DNA of 64,000 bases from Rhabditoides inermis (taxonomy: Eukaryota; Nematoda; Chromadorea; Rhabditida; Rhabditidae). Made by a program: the position numbers and the translations under genes. The stretch spans positions 158,671 through 222,670 of the forward strand of contig CAWZYM010000048.1 of NCBI GenBank assembly GCA_963966185.1, in the 5' to 3' direction. Below are positions 20,728-38,030 of this stretch, piece by piece; the first letter of the stretch is position 1, and every line of letters starts with the position of its first letter. Under the pieces are notes generated by a model. That model did no database searches. It was not told the DNA's origin and saw only the letters and a list, made by a program, of their open reading frames with translations.

Positions 20728-23056
20728 CAAGCTCTGTCGTTCATTAGTACGCGCACAAAACTATGATGTGACACATTTTATGATGTGACGCACAATGTTG
20801 CGTGTATATGCAACTATATTTTTCTTGGTATTGTATAGAAACGATTTTAAACGACACTTTTTTCTGCATTTCGGTCGCCGTGAAGTAAGTGCATGTCTGC
20901 GCTCTCTGCCGACAGCGTGCTCTCTCGCGATTTCTCTGCGCGCCCTGCCCGCCTACCGGGAGAGAGAGCTAGCCAGAGTGACGGGAAACGACACCCACCG
21001 CGAATCTAACTAACATGAATTGTATGAGTTCGTTTTGCTGCTAACATGACCTTTGGATATCGCTTCTTGAAAATTCTGGCGCGAGCCCTATCCTAAGCCA
21101 AAAGAGAGTTTTTCCAAGTGTGAGCCAGATCAACTATTCTTCTACCGTATAACAAAGAATGAGCCAAAGTGTGAATTATTATCCTACCGTAATTCTAAGT
21201 GTGGGCCAAAGAATGAATTATTCTACTACCGTAATTTTACGGGTAAGCCAAAAGGAAAATTGATCGATGTGGGCTAGTGGCTAAGAGAGATTATCAAGCA
21301 ACAGTTAGCTGGTTCGATCCCGTTTCAACACTTTTGTGACAGCAAAAAAAAAACAAGTTGTGATTTGTGCGCTGATCAGAACCTCACGCGACAACTTGTT
21401 CTTGCAAAATCATCGAATCAAATGTTTATTCAGAATCGCAAACATGATCATGACACGTACAAAAACGGAATCATTCATAAGAACCTGAGATGGTCAAGGT
21501 TTTAGCGCCGAATGGAAGATGCAGGTTCACTGATCGGGGTCTTGCATTCCCATCCATAGAAGGCATTCGTCTTGCGGACCATACCATTGAACCAATATTG
21601 ACGTATATGTTGACAACCGATCGATATCCATCGATAAACTAAATGCGCGGCAACTCCAGTAAACCATCTCTGTCCAGAAATGCGGGATGCAACTGACCGC
21701 AAGAAACGATATCCACCCCACATAGTGCCAATAGAGATATCGCATCATTTCCCTGTTCTTGCAATCACACTCAAAAAATGGCACGAGTAATCAATATTTC
21801 CTACTTCAACACACAACACAATAACTGATCTTTCAAACACGTTTAAAACTCTCGAGTATAGAATGACAATAAAACATTGGTGTAAGTAAGTGTAAACGAA
21901 TCGAAGTAGCATCGGATTGAGTGTCTTTTGAGTCTTTTGTGTATCCTAAGTCTCGACATCGATGGGAGGGACATCCTCGGAAGCCTCCTTCTCGCGAAGA
22001 CGAAGAGAAGCCATGTTAGACTCTCCTACCTCCCCCACAATTTCCGCCTTGGCAACGATATGAGAGTTAAGCTGCACGAAGTACAGTAAGTACAATATGG
22101 GGTACGGTAGCTCCCGTATGGCTACAGTACCTGCCAGTCGAGGGGCGAATTGATGTCTTGATTGAGGCGTCGGGCTGCCCCGTGAAGGAGACGTTGCAAC
22201 TCCGAGTAGGAGGGGCGTTCGTAGAAGCCGCAACTGTCAATCAGGGTGAGTATCTCGTCAAACTCGTGGGGAACGCTTAAAGGGAGAGAGTGAGAGAGGG
22301 AAAAAGGGAATCCCACTGTGCACTGACCATTGAGCATATCCTCTCTGCCGGATCCGCGCGCATACCGCTTCCACTCAGCCATCAGCTGATGCTCAGTCAT
22401 AGAATTGAAACGCGCCCACGGAAGAGGACCTATACGGTAGGATACCTCGATTATAACTTGCAGTAATCGGTACCCTTGATGGGTTCGCTGGCCATGTAGA
22501 ACCAGCTCTCGATGTCGTCCCTCGGCCTCGGACACTATTCCTTGTTGTTATGCAAAGCAAGAGAGGCACAGATGAATGTTTGGCAGTCACCGGACGAGGA
22601 GGAAACATCTTCCTCTGATCGTCCCTGAACACTCTACATGCTCCGCCACCACTCGCCCCGCCGAGGGACACGTTGACATCGAGAATCTTGGTATACGATA
22701 TACTGGTATAGCGGTCACTGACTACCGTACCTCTTGGTGGGCATCGAGCGGCGAACCTTTCCGAGATCTGGATCGACGAGGATAGCAGGAAGGAAGTGCA
22801 CATGGTAGAAGCTGCTCCGGAAGAAGCTACACTACTATGGGAAGGAGTTGCACTTGAACTATTTTAGAACTATCTTGAACTATCTCTATGATGTATTGTA
22901 TGTTCACAATATCATATACAAGAAAGTTCTATTACTACAGCCTTCTAGAAATGCATATTGAGTTATATAGATCTTATGCCAGTAGACATAAAGGTTTAGG
23001 TGCGGAAACAGTGCATTGATCAGCCTACATGAGTAGTGCGATGTGTGTTTCGCATA
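20728..23056. repeat. Right arm of the 2.35-kb inverted duplication
   Basis: Reverse complement of 17535-19880. The inner border is at AGCTCTGTCGTTCATTAG and the outer border at about 23056, beyond which the kinase N-lobe exon continues on this side only. It includes R1 copy C (about 20993-21105). Confidence 0.88.
21261..21326 (+). pseudogene. tRNA-like sequence in right duplication arm
   Basis: Mirror of 19284-19345. A-box-like GGGCTAGTGGCTAAG and B-box GGTTCGATCCC are visible, without a closing acceptor stem. Confidence 0.4.
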
Positions 23057-23240
23057 TATTACAGTACCCTTGGGTATACCGTACATCTAGGAGTAATAAA
23101 ACCTACCGTATGTTGCCGACCTGCTTCTCGACCTTCATGTCAAAACGCACAAACTTGCGTTTGTCGTCGGTGGATTGGACGATGAATACGGAGGAACAGT
23201 CCACTCGCGTCCTTTTTTGACGACAGTCATGGACATCCGG
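21946..23240 (-). pseudogene. CK1/TTBK-like kinase, longer copy with N-lobe exon
   Basis: Same C-lobe pieces as the left copy, on the minus strand, ending at 21946. Upstream, outside the duplicated arm, a stretch at about 23232-23104 encodes an N-lobe: CSSVFIVQSTDDKRKFVRFD followed by MKVEKQ, matching the VYLV...MKVE ATP-lysine region of CK1/TTBK kinases. A frame change precedes it and the DFG is degenerate. This is therefore the parental, more complete locus, but I cannot assemble an unbroken kinase from it. Relative to the left copy, GESIMAS reads GESNMAS. Confidence 0.6.
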
Positions 23241-23701
23241 AAAGAGCGGCTCTCCGGTCGCAGTGACCGGTCCACGTTCTCGCCAGGGCAATCGACTTGC
23301 AAATCGGTGAAAAATAATATAGTGACATGCGCTTTCAAATCCCTATTTATCTCATTCTATCGAACTTTTTTTCATTATTTTGCGCGCATTTAAAAAAATA
23401 GTGTTTCGTTGTGCGTTATTTTGTAGTGAAAATCTTAACTGTTGGATGAGTTTTACTAATGTTTCAAATCAACAAAGCGCGCGCGCGGAAATCTATATTG
23501 ATTATTTTTCAAGTTTTACTAAATAGTTTAATTGTTTTCTTCCGTATTATGTTACTAAATTATGTTTTGCTTTGTCTTAATTGATTGTCATTCCATTTTA
23601 TCCATTTTATAACTTTTCTTAGCTAGAAAACGCGATTTATTTGGTTATTTTGGTGTCGTTTGCGCAATCCCGTGTTGTTTATTCATGTATTTATTCATAC
23701 A
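23241..23701. other. AT-rich spacer upstream of RPB2
   Basis: No gene is seen. A (GC)n burst lies near 23478, followed by an AT-rich leader. It probably contains the RPB2 promoter. Confidence 0.5.
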
Positions 23702-23731
23702 ATGCTTGAAGGTTCTGCACACGCCTCAGTA

Positions 23732-29004
<5,273 letters not shown>

Positions 29005-29425
29005 GAGGGAGGAGGCACGGAGGAGAAGGACACGATGGGTGGTGGAGAGAGAGGAGAGTACGGTAGATTTTATGTATTGTTTCATGTGTGTTCTTGGCAA
29101 TTGTTTGCTGGTAATAGACCTCATTAGATACTCTCTTTCTCAAAACTAACGGTAAAAAATTAAAATCGTTTTGAAAATTTCCCAAAAAATTGGCTGTTGT
29201 AATGTTGTGATGTTGGTCATTTGTTTTGCATGTATCAGTGTTATCCGTGTTTTTTCCCTTGTTGACGATATTGAAGGTATGAGTACGTTGCCCCGGTTTC
29301 CGGTATAAACTGTTATTTATAATTGTCTTTTCGGTTGTTTGTGATTATATCGGTTTCGCTTCCGATGCAATATTTTAATCTATCCTATTCGTGTGTGATC
29401 GTGTAGTTGATGATGTAGTTTGTAG
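29005..29425 (+). other. RPB2-CNOT9 spacer
   Basis: AT-rich 3' flank of RPB2 and leader of the next gene, which lies on the same strand and begins right after TTTGTAG. Spacing of 421 bp is compatible with an operon but does not prove one. Confidence 0.5.
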
Positions 29426-29486
29426 ATGGCTGAGAATGCGCGTGCCTCTCCTGCCGTGGCGGGGGCTCAGCCGGCGCAGGTGAACA

Positions 29487-29531
<45 letters not shown>

Positions 29532-30708
29532 TCTAACTTCTAACCATGTGCGATTGTGTTTCAGTTGAGCGACGCGGAGACGGAGCAGATCTATGATTGG
29601 ATCCTCGACCTCTCAGACCCCAACAAGCGAGAGGTAGCCCTTCTCGAGCTCAGGTACGCTCCCCCTTTTCCTTTTCACACGAGGCCTCGTCCACTGATTT
29701 CTCATTTATTGTGATCTACTCCCTCTGCTTTGTCAATTCCTCATTGTTGTAGCAAGAAGCGCGATTGTGTGCCGGACCTGCCCATCTGGCTGTGGCGCTC
29801 GTTCGGAACCATGGCTGCTCTCCTTCAGGAAGTATGTGTGTGTATGTGATTGATGGTGTAGGGTGTTGTAGGTGATCGCCATCTACCCGGCCATCATGCC
29901 GCCCACTCTGACGGCGCAGCAGTCGAACCGCGTGTGCAATGCGCTGGCTCTGATGCAGTGCGTCGCGTCTCACAAGGACACGCGACAGCCATTCCTGCAC
30001 GCGCACATCCCCCTCTTCCTCTACCCCTTCCTCCACACCACCAAGACGACCCGGCCCTTCGAGTACCTCCGACTCACCTCCCTCGGAGTCATCGGAGCTC
30101 TCGTGAAGACGGACGAGAAGGAGGTGATCTCGTTCCTCCTCTCCACTGAGATCATTCCTCTCTGTCTGCGCATCATGGAGCAGGGCACCGAACTCAGCAA
30201 GGTACACTATCCGCCCCCTCTCACTTGTTGACTCACCCCTTTCAGACAGTGGCTACGTTCATTCTGCAGAAGATTCTTCTCGACAACACGGGTCTCTCGT
30301 ACATTTGCCAGACGTACGAGCGCTTCTCGCACGTGGCGATGATTCTGGGAAAGATGGTGCTGAAGCTGGCCAAGGAGAACTCGAACCGACTGCTCAAACA
30401 CGTGATTCGCTGCTACAGCCGCCTGTCCGACAACCCGCGGTGAGTGAAAGGGGAGGGGAGGGGAGTGAGTGAAGGAGTGTGTGCACAAGGTGTGTTCCAG
30501 CGCGCTGCAGGCTCTGCGCCAGTGTCTCCCGGAGCAGCTCAAGGATGAGACGTTCAAGGTGGGGAGGGAAGGGAGAGTGGCAGTGCATGTGTTGTGATTT
30601 GAGGCTGCTCTGGATGAGGATCGCAGTTCTCGCCACTTCCTCAAGCACCTTCTGGACAACCTGTCTGGGCAGCCGCCCGCCGCCGGCCCAGCAGCTGCCC
30701 CCATCTGA
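29426..30708 (+). CDS. cnot-9: CCR4-NOT subunit 9 (CNOT9/RCD1)
   Basis: Armadillo-repeat subunit of the CCR4-NOT deadenylase, which shortens mRNA poly(A) tails and docks repressors. Seven exons: 29426-29479, 29565-29653, 29753-29831, 29872-30201, 30246-30439, 30501-30558, 30604-30708. Near-invariant motifs are [68 protein letters not shown] and [11 protein letters not shown]. The family core ends at [10 protein letters not shown]; the last exon adds a divergent tail ending in a Pro/Ala-rich stretch and uses a TTTGAG acceptor. (CT)n fills intron 1 (29487-29530). Confidence 0.95.
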
Positions 30709-31215
30709 TCAGCCACTCCCAACATCCACTCCCAACACTCTCCAGTCTCCTCTCTTCTCATATACCACTTGGGTGCATTATTTGTCTCTCTTTTGTAGTA
30801 ATATAATTACTCATATTCCAAATAATATCGTCATCTCTCTCCTGCGTGCGGTTGACCATTTTCACATCCTATGTACAGTGTTTTATCTGTCTCGGAGATT
30901 CATATTCCCACTTTTTGGATTGTATTGAGAGTATACGGTGTGTATCTATGTCTTGTATGGTGTACAGATGCAGATAAATTATGTGTTCGAAGCGGGGTTG
31001 CAGGGTTATTTTTTTCTGAACGAACAGTGTTGAAAGAAGAAGTTGGAATGAAAGTGTTGGGCGACAGCAGATCGCAATTCAAACAATGGCCGGTGGCGGT
31101 CGCGCGACAAGTGTGTCTTCTCTCTCGCTGCGCGTTTCCCTTTTGTGACGGTGTAAGAAGGGCGAGAGAGAGTAGGTAGGTAGCCTAGTCCCGCCTCCCC
31201 TACAGCCAGTCTAAC
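30709..31215 (+). other. CNOT9 3' flank and leader of the small-peptide gene
   Basis: No coding potential. CCCTACAG at 31198-31205 is a good acceptor just upstream of the next ATG and could be a trans-splice site. Confidence 0.5.
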
Positions 31216-31385
31216 ATGCTGCTCGTCTCCACTATTCTTGGCTATGCCATCTTCCAATCGTCTGTCATCGCAGGTACTCCCTTTCTACCTTCACTTTCAC
31301 TTCTTTCTCTTCAGCTCTGTCGCTTCGAATAGCAGGTCAGATCGAAGCGCCCTCGCAACATTCTCCCGTCAAATCCATCCCATGA
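31216..31385 (+). CDS. 42-aa predicted secreted peptide, two exons
   Basis: Exon 1 (31216-31273) and exon 2 (31315-31385) are joined by a 41-nt GT-AG intron ending CTCTTCAG, giving 42 residues. The N-terminus MLLVSTILGYAIFQSSVIA is a convincing signal peptide. The short mature part ends HSPVKSIP before TGA. AATAAA at 31388-31393 begins 3 nt after the stop. An acceptor lies 10 nt before the ATG. The mature chain has no cysteines and no clear dibasic site, so it is neither a typical knottin nor a typical FLP/NLP neuropeptide. I know no family for it. Confidence 0.6.
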
Positions 31386-31948
31386 TTAATAAAATACATG
31401 ACAAAACATGACATTGTCTGCATCAATCATCTTTATTACATTGAATATATCGTATATATTTATTATGTGGTTGGGTGCTGGCCAAATGTGGAATCGCTCA
31501 AAGTGAACACCAATCGAGGATAAAGGCGCGCGAAACAAAAAAGTGAAATGAAATAAACGATAGGCGGCGTGAATAAAGTGAAACCGGGGTGTACTCTGTG
31601 TACTGAATGGGCAACGAATACTCAGCCAACGGCCAACGAGAAAAAGAAAAGCAGCCTGGGCAAACATTCCTATTATGAGAGAAGAGACTGGCGCGTCACG
31701 AGAGAGCGAGAAAATAGAGTGATTAGAGGGAATTGAGATCAGCCGATCGATATCAATCGATACATCGATCGACCGAGAGAGTGCGTGCGTGGGTGTTGGA
31801 AAATAGGGATGACGAGCAGTGTATACGTATGTACAATGAACCTGTGTTGGGTGGACTGGGACTATCTAGGCAAACGATCCTACCGATCGGGGGAGGGGCT
31901 GACTGAGAGGGCGAGGGGTAAAGCAAGTGAGAGAGCAACACGCACAGG
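31386..31948. other. Convergent spacer before AP-2
   Basis: 3' flank of the small-peptide gene and of the minus-strand AP-2 gene. TCGAT-rich short palindromes occur near 31745-31775. No gene is seen. Confidence 0.5.
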
Positions 31949-34900
31949 CTACTTGTCCACCACGATCGAACCATCCGGGTTGTTCGCCTTGAACAGTTGC
32001 GCCTGCAGCAGGGCCAGCACCGACGGATCAACCTGCAAAAACATCTCTCTCTCTCTCTCTTTTCTCCGCTCCCCCCTCTCCTCACCTTATTCTCCATGGG
32101 CATCTGTGGGAAGACGGGCATTCCTAGCTGTGCCATAGCAAACATGTGTTGTTGTAGCTGCTGCATCATTTGCAGACTGCCTACAGTGAGGGCCGCCGAC
32201 GACGACGGAGTGGGCGTGGCCAAGGGGGGCGGTGCCAGCTGAGTGATCGGCGACGGCGCCGTCACAGAAGCAAGCGTTGTCGACGACACGACAGGTTTGG
32301 CCGGAGAGGCGGTAGCCTGAAACGGAAGAGATAAAGTCGCTCAAGGATAAAGTATGTGTGACTACTGACCTCTGTCTTGACAATCCTAGGTCTGGGCGAC
32401 TCCTTGGGTCGTGGTGTGCGAGGCTCGCGGGGGGAGAGCGAGAGGGCCGTCTTGACAGTGAGAGGGGCCGCCGTGTGCGAGGACGACGCAGCCGCCGTCG
32501 GGTCCAGACACGCATCCAGGAAGCGAACAAACGTCTCCAGGCCCGCCCTCACAGCAGGAATGCCGAATCCGTGCGTGAGTAGATCGAACAGCTCCAGAGG
32601 AGGCGACTGCGGCGAGGGAGTTGCCTCGGCTGGCGGCGGCACCAGCAGCGCCACAAAGTCGTGCACTAGCTGCCGCGCGGAACGCACGCGCTCCCTCCAC
32701 TCCTCCTCCGCCGCGTGCTCGCGTGGAAGTTGCGCGGCCAGCTCGCGGTGCGGGAACTCGTACTCGCATAGGGTGGAGAAGTCGCTTGCGAGGTGGCGCG
32801 CCTCCTCCTCGACGAGGCTGGTGAAGAGTGTGGCCCTGGTGGGCATACGCTTGCCAGCCGGCAGCTCCAGCCCTATCCTCTCCAGCTCCGCCCTCAACAC
32901 TGCGCCCCCGTTCTTCGCCTTGGCTCGGCGGAGCACGCCCCCCAGGGTGGACGAGTTGAGCGCCTCCGGGTGAGACACGCGACGCTGCAGCTCCGCCACC
33001 GTCACCTACAAACACACGGTACGGTAGGGAGTACGGTAGGGAGAGAGGGGACAGTCTGTGCTCACCTTGTACTTGCTGTTTCCGTTAAGGAGCGAGAGTC
33101 GTCCAGGCACTGTGCAGAACACATCAGAGAGCACGGGCGAGCCGCGAGGCAGCGAGGGAGACACTGCAACAACACGTCAACACTCGCATCACCACCCCTG
33201 CCCCTGTCTATTCTCTGTTTCTGTCAGAGTCGCCGCGAGATACAGGTGTGCACTCGGCACAACATACAGTGTAATCGTAAACATCCTTCCCTCGCCCCCT
33301 CTCACCCTGCCCGGCCGACTCCTCCGTGCCTCCGCCGTGCTCGCTGCTCCCGTCCGTGTCCGAATGGGCTGGTTCGGTGGGCACGGGTATTCTCTCCGGG
33401 AATAGATGGGCGCAGAAGAGGGGCGACGCGAGGCGGGGGATCTTGGCGGCCGGCTGGGCACTGCTGTCTGGCCACTCTGTCTGCTGCGCCATCGCTCCCC
33501 GAACAATCAGATCGAGAGTCAGCTCCGACATGACCGGCTCCTCCGAACTGTCCGCGCTACCCATTTCAGCCTGAAAGTACAACTTGACAAAGTAGACGAA
33601 CGTAGTCATTGTTGTGAGGAGAGAGAGAGAGAGAGAGACGGGCGGTGGGCTAGCGGCAAGGTCACTAGCCGTTGTTCGCCCCCAGGGCCATTGCGGGTGC
33701 GCGATGCGCGAACAAAGTGTCTACTGGAGAGCGAGCGCAGAAAGTGGCATGGTTGCATTGTGCCAGGCGGACAATGCTTCCTTCTTACAACCTGCGCTTC
33801 CGCCCTTCTCCCCCGATGACCCCTCGAGGCTTCTTGTGTGTTGTAGCATGCTAATTGCAAGTATATGAAACATGGAACCAGTCTGCCACACGCGTATGTG
33901 TCACTGTATTCTCGAGTTGCACTCTCCCCATTGGCTGATGGCATCGGCAGAGAAGAGAACACTCCAACAAGTCAAGCACTACTAGTAGCACAAACTTGTT
34001 CCGCAATGCGCCCCATGACAGTACCCAAGCAACACAATAGCAATAGAATAGTTCGGAAGAGATGGGGTTGGGAGGCATTGGTCCCTTTCCCCTTCTTCTT
34101 GCGTCTTTCCCCTAGAATACCCTCGACCTCTCGCCGCTCTCGCAATTTACCAACTGGTTTTGCGAGGCGACGGCACAATGCCAGCCCTCTCTCCCTCCCT
34201 TCCTACCTCTCTCACTCGAGGCACAATGTCGCAAACAGCGGCGGTACTGTACGTGACTCATTCCCTCTCTCCCTCGCTCCGACCTGGCAATGCAATATGA
34301 GAGCACATGCAATAAAATGCAAGCCCTCTCCTCGCGGCCCATCCAACCTCATTATCATATACGGACACAACACGGGGAGCAGGCAGTATCGGGCCCCAGA
34401 GGTTGTTGACACGGGTTCACGACTGGAATAGGCATTTCGCCCCTTTCTTCCTTCAGCCTGTGCCAACAGTCACATACTCACAGCGAGCTGCGTGTGTTTG
34501 CTTGATGTCATGCCACCCAGCGATCCAGCCTTCCCCTCTCTCCTCTCTTCACCATGCGTTCCCACAGCGGTACAGTTCACAAGGGAAGGAGAAGGAACAG
34601 ACACCCCTTGTCTCTTCTCTTTCGCAAATGCGTTCTCTCCTTTCTCTCACTCGCATTCTTTTGTGAGCCAGACACTTGGCCCAAAAATGCTCTGCCGCTG
34701 CCGCTATCGAATCGATGATAGCATATCGGAAGAGTGCCTTGGGGTGAATAGGGGCATATATATAAGCGAGGCGATTCGCACAAACAACATGTTGACGCCG
34801 GCAGCCCGAGATCCAAATATCATCATCGCTCGAAATATGTTTCACTATCGACACTATTATAATGGAAGGAAAGGAAAACACGCAGCCCCACTATCGTCTA

Positions 34901-35214
34901 TAATGGTATCTAATTCTAATGGATTATGGAAAGGAAATCGACTGATTATCGACTGAATATCGATCTAATAAATATCGACTTTCGACCTTCGACCCTACCA
35001 TCCCCGTTGCTAAACTGTGTTTCTCCCAGCGCTTAGCCCTAGTGGTGTACCGTATGCACTTGTTGTATAGTCAGGATATAGCGATTCTGGATAAATGATT
35101 GATTGATTGATCGACACTATCGTCCGACCATGCCCTTTGCTTCTTCTCTCCGCAGTTTTTGCATGTGTCAGACGAGCTCTTCTAGCATGATTCGCACGGT
35201 CCCCCAATCGATCG

Positions 35215-35266
<52 letters not shown>

Positions 35267-36177
35267 TCCACCAGAGGGGTACTGTTTGAGTGTGAGTGTG
35301 TGGCAGGGGCAAAAAGAGGGGGCGAGCGAGTGCACATGGCTAGAGGGAGGCAACTCTCGACTGACGACAGGCAGGCAGACACACGCAGAGAGTGCGTGCA
35401 GGTGCGAGTCGCAGAGCGGACGAGCGAGAGAGCGCACGGGCGCACGCTCCCAACTCCCCCCCCCCCCCTCCTACCGAAAACCAGTAGCCACAGAGGTGGC
35501 ATCGAAAAATGTGTATGTGTGTGTGCACATTACTGTGTTTCGCCTGCCCGCCCCGCCGGTACCCCACAGGTAATCTGCTCCCTCCCATACTAGCGCTCTC
35601 TCTAGCCGCACGCGAGCCACACTCGCCAAAGGCAGCCACCGCACACCCCCCGAAAACACATTCGAAAACAAGTAGAAGGGGTACTGTAGACGATCACACG
35701 GCTCGTCGATCGATGCAAGGCAAGAGACATGGGAGAGAGCACGCGACTGGAGGAGAGCACGGATCACACGGTCGGAAGGGAAACACAAACTCAACGAGTC
35801 TGGCACTGTGCACACACGCAGCAGCGCCTCCCGAAACAGTGCCCGAGGCAGCACGCGGCGAGAAGAGAGCGCAGACAGTGAGACGGAGCGAAATCGGGAC
35901 CAACGGAGAGAGAAGAGATACCCCGGAAACACGGCAGAGAGAGGGGGAGAAAGAGGAGTACTCGAGTGAGCGGCCGAAAGCCACGTTATGACGGGGCGAC
36001 AGGGAGTGGTATGCGAATAGAAGGGGAAGATTCAGTGAGATCACATCCCCTGCGTACCTTGTGGGGCGACGACAGTGGACGTTTGCGGGACTCGTCGCTA
36101 CTGCGCTGCTGTAGCACCGACGAAATGCGGTCGATCAGTCGGTCGGTAGACGACGACGGCGGAGACGACGTCGCCAT
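31949..36177 (-). CDS. TFAP2 (AP-2) transcription factor
   Basis: Sequence-specific activator with the AP-2 basic plus helix-span-helix region. Conserved blocks: [70 protein letters not shown] and [15 protein letters not shown]. Exons (minus): 36177-36058, 33570-33306, 33163-33066, 33005-32370, 32316-32086, 32032-31949, about 477 aa. The first exon encodes [19 protein letters not shown] and joins in phase 0 across a 2.5-kb intron. An internal ATG at 33564, just after TTTCAG, offers a shorter 435-aa form. The tail after the DNA-binding region is Ser/Thr/Pro-rich with a Gln/Met-rich stretch ([17 protein letters not shown]). C. elegans has several AP-2 genes (aptf); I do not assign which one this is. 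Confidence 0.93.
33571..36057. other. 2.5-kb first intron of AP-2, largest intron in the window
   Basis: No coding exon is recognised. It contains a (CT)n tract (35219-35262), a C-run (35457-35468) and a retrotransposon-like 3' tail at about 34857-35110 ending GATTGATTGATTGATCG. The remaining sequence may hold regulatory elements for AP-2. Confidence 0.55.
35219..35262. repeat. (CT)n microsatellite
   Basis: Pure CT repeat within the first AP-2 intron. Confidence 0.9.
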
Positions 36178-37761
36178 CCCCAAAAACAGGCGACGTCAAC
36201 AAAAGAAATACGGGAGGAAAGAACGCGCCAATACAAAAGCAAATACAGTCGTGCGGAAATGGATCTCGGATGAGCGCGCGCGAAATCACGGCAAGTTACC
36301 AGAGCGGAGTTGAATGACAGAAGTGGCGGAGATAGACCATCGAGTGGACAGTGCTTGGTCTGCCAAGCGCCGCCGTAAACGAATTTCGATTTTGTGATGT
36401 GTCGAGAGTCGACAGAAAGAGAGAGAGTGGGGGTGAAAGTGGCACGGGGGAGAAAGAAGGAGAGATCGGGCCGCAGGGCGGAGCACGGCACATGCGAATG
36501 GCAGCGCCCCGACCGGTCGGCCGAGAGACAGCGCTGGCAGCGGAGGGCGCAGACTGGGGAGCGCAGTGAGAGAGGGTACTGTAGGCGGAGAGATGGCAGA
36601 CTCGCAGCTGGGGTCAGCCCCCGAAGGGCGTGCTGGAATGCCGCCAAATTGCGCATGCCACAGCTCAATCGATCGATCACGCCCTCAGGGTCAGCCTGTT
36701 ACATGGCCAGCTCGGACCAGTAGGGCTCATTCCTTTATGGCCGACTCACACGCATCTACTGTATCCCCTGCGGCGAATCGAACACATATCTCTTCGTTGT
36801 AACACTTCTCTCCCGCTGAGATACGGTAGCACGGAGATCTCTCTCTCGGGATCGCCCGAGGGCAGGAGACGACGCCCCGAAAACGACTGTGCCTATCAGT
36901 GATTGTGTAGTGATAAGAGCACGGCGGGGTGAGCCGCATGTGCTAGAGGGCGGCAAATCTATAAACACAATGAGAGAGGGTGTGAAATGGAATCGATTGA
37001 TGGAGAGGAAGGAGAGCATGTATTCATTGTGTGGCCATCCATCTCTCCCCTCCTCTCTCCTCTCCCTTCCGCGCGGTACCCACAGGGCGACTCCAGCCAC
37101 ACAAAGACACCCACACACAGCATAAATTAGAGCTATCGGACATGTGCGATCGCAGCTCGTGTTTCACTCACTCACTCTCCCTCATATTATACTAATCCCC
37201 TCCATATTACAACCCCTCAGTACTGTATTATTATCCCATCGCCAACTAGAAACCAGATATTGCGCGATCAAATTGCCAGCAGCGATCCCACTGAGCTCTC
37301 CCCCGCTCGAGAAATGGAAGTGGAAGGGGTGGGGAGTTGGTGAGTAGTGTGGTAGTTGTAGATGAACTTGCTTAGTGTAAGACATTGTGGACAGTCGATG
37401 GGCAGCAGCCAAGGGCGGCGCGAGAAAAGAGAGAAAGAAGAGAAGACACCTGCAGTCAGATTACAACACATAGACACATGCATACAGTGAGTGAGAGGAG
37501 AGATGCTGACACGAATGGGGCAGAATGGACAGATGCCAGGGGACACGGGACAGACAGAACACCCCTATCAACACCAACCGAACACTACATATTCAAATCA
37601 TTCATTGCGCAATCATACTTACACAGATATGCCAACACAGAGACAATTATAGACACTGTACTTGCTATATACAGTACACAAGAGTGAAACGAAAGAGACA
37701 GAATGTGGAGATGGGAACAAGCTATGGAGTGACTGGAATGGCAAGGTGTTAGGAGGGGGGC
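36178..37761. other. Upstream region of AP-2 / 3' flank of YKT6
   Basis: Open stretches (for example 36394-36723) are Arg-rich shadows without splice signals. Several TACTGTA/TACGGTA motifs occur. No gene is supported. Confidence 0.5.
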
Positions 37762-37976
37762 TCATACATAGTTGCAGCACTTGTTCATCTTGCGAGCCTG
37801 CGTGTAGAAGAGCTTGCTCTGATCCGACAGATTCTCCGATTTCTTGACTAGGTCGTCGAGCTTCTCTCCCCTGTCCAGCACAGACTGGATCGTGTTGTGC
37901 ATCACGATCTTAGTCTCCTCCACCTCCTCCTGCAATGCTCACAATGTCCTCTTCCTCCCCCCTCTCTCTCCCTCCC

Positions 37977-38030
<54 letters not shown>

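Noticed and set aside
36394..36723. Arg/Glu-rich frames opposite the AP-2 first exon region
   Set aside because: Shadows of GC-rich upstream sequence; only the 36177-36058 exon connects in phase to AP-2.
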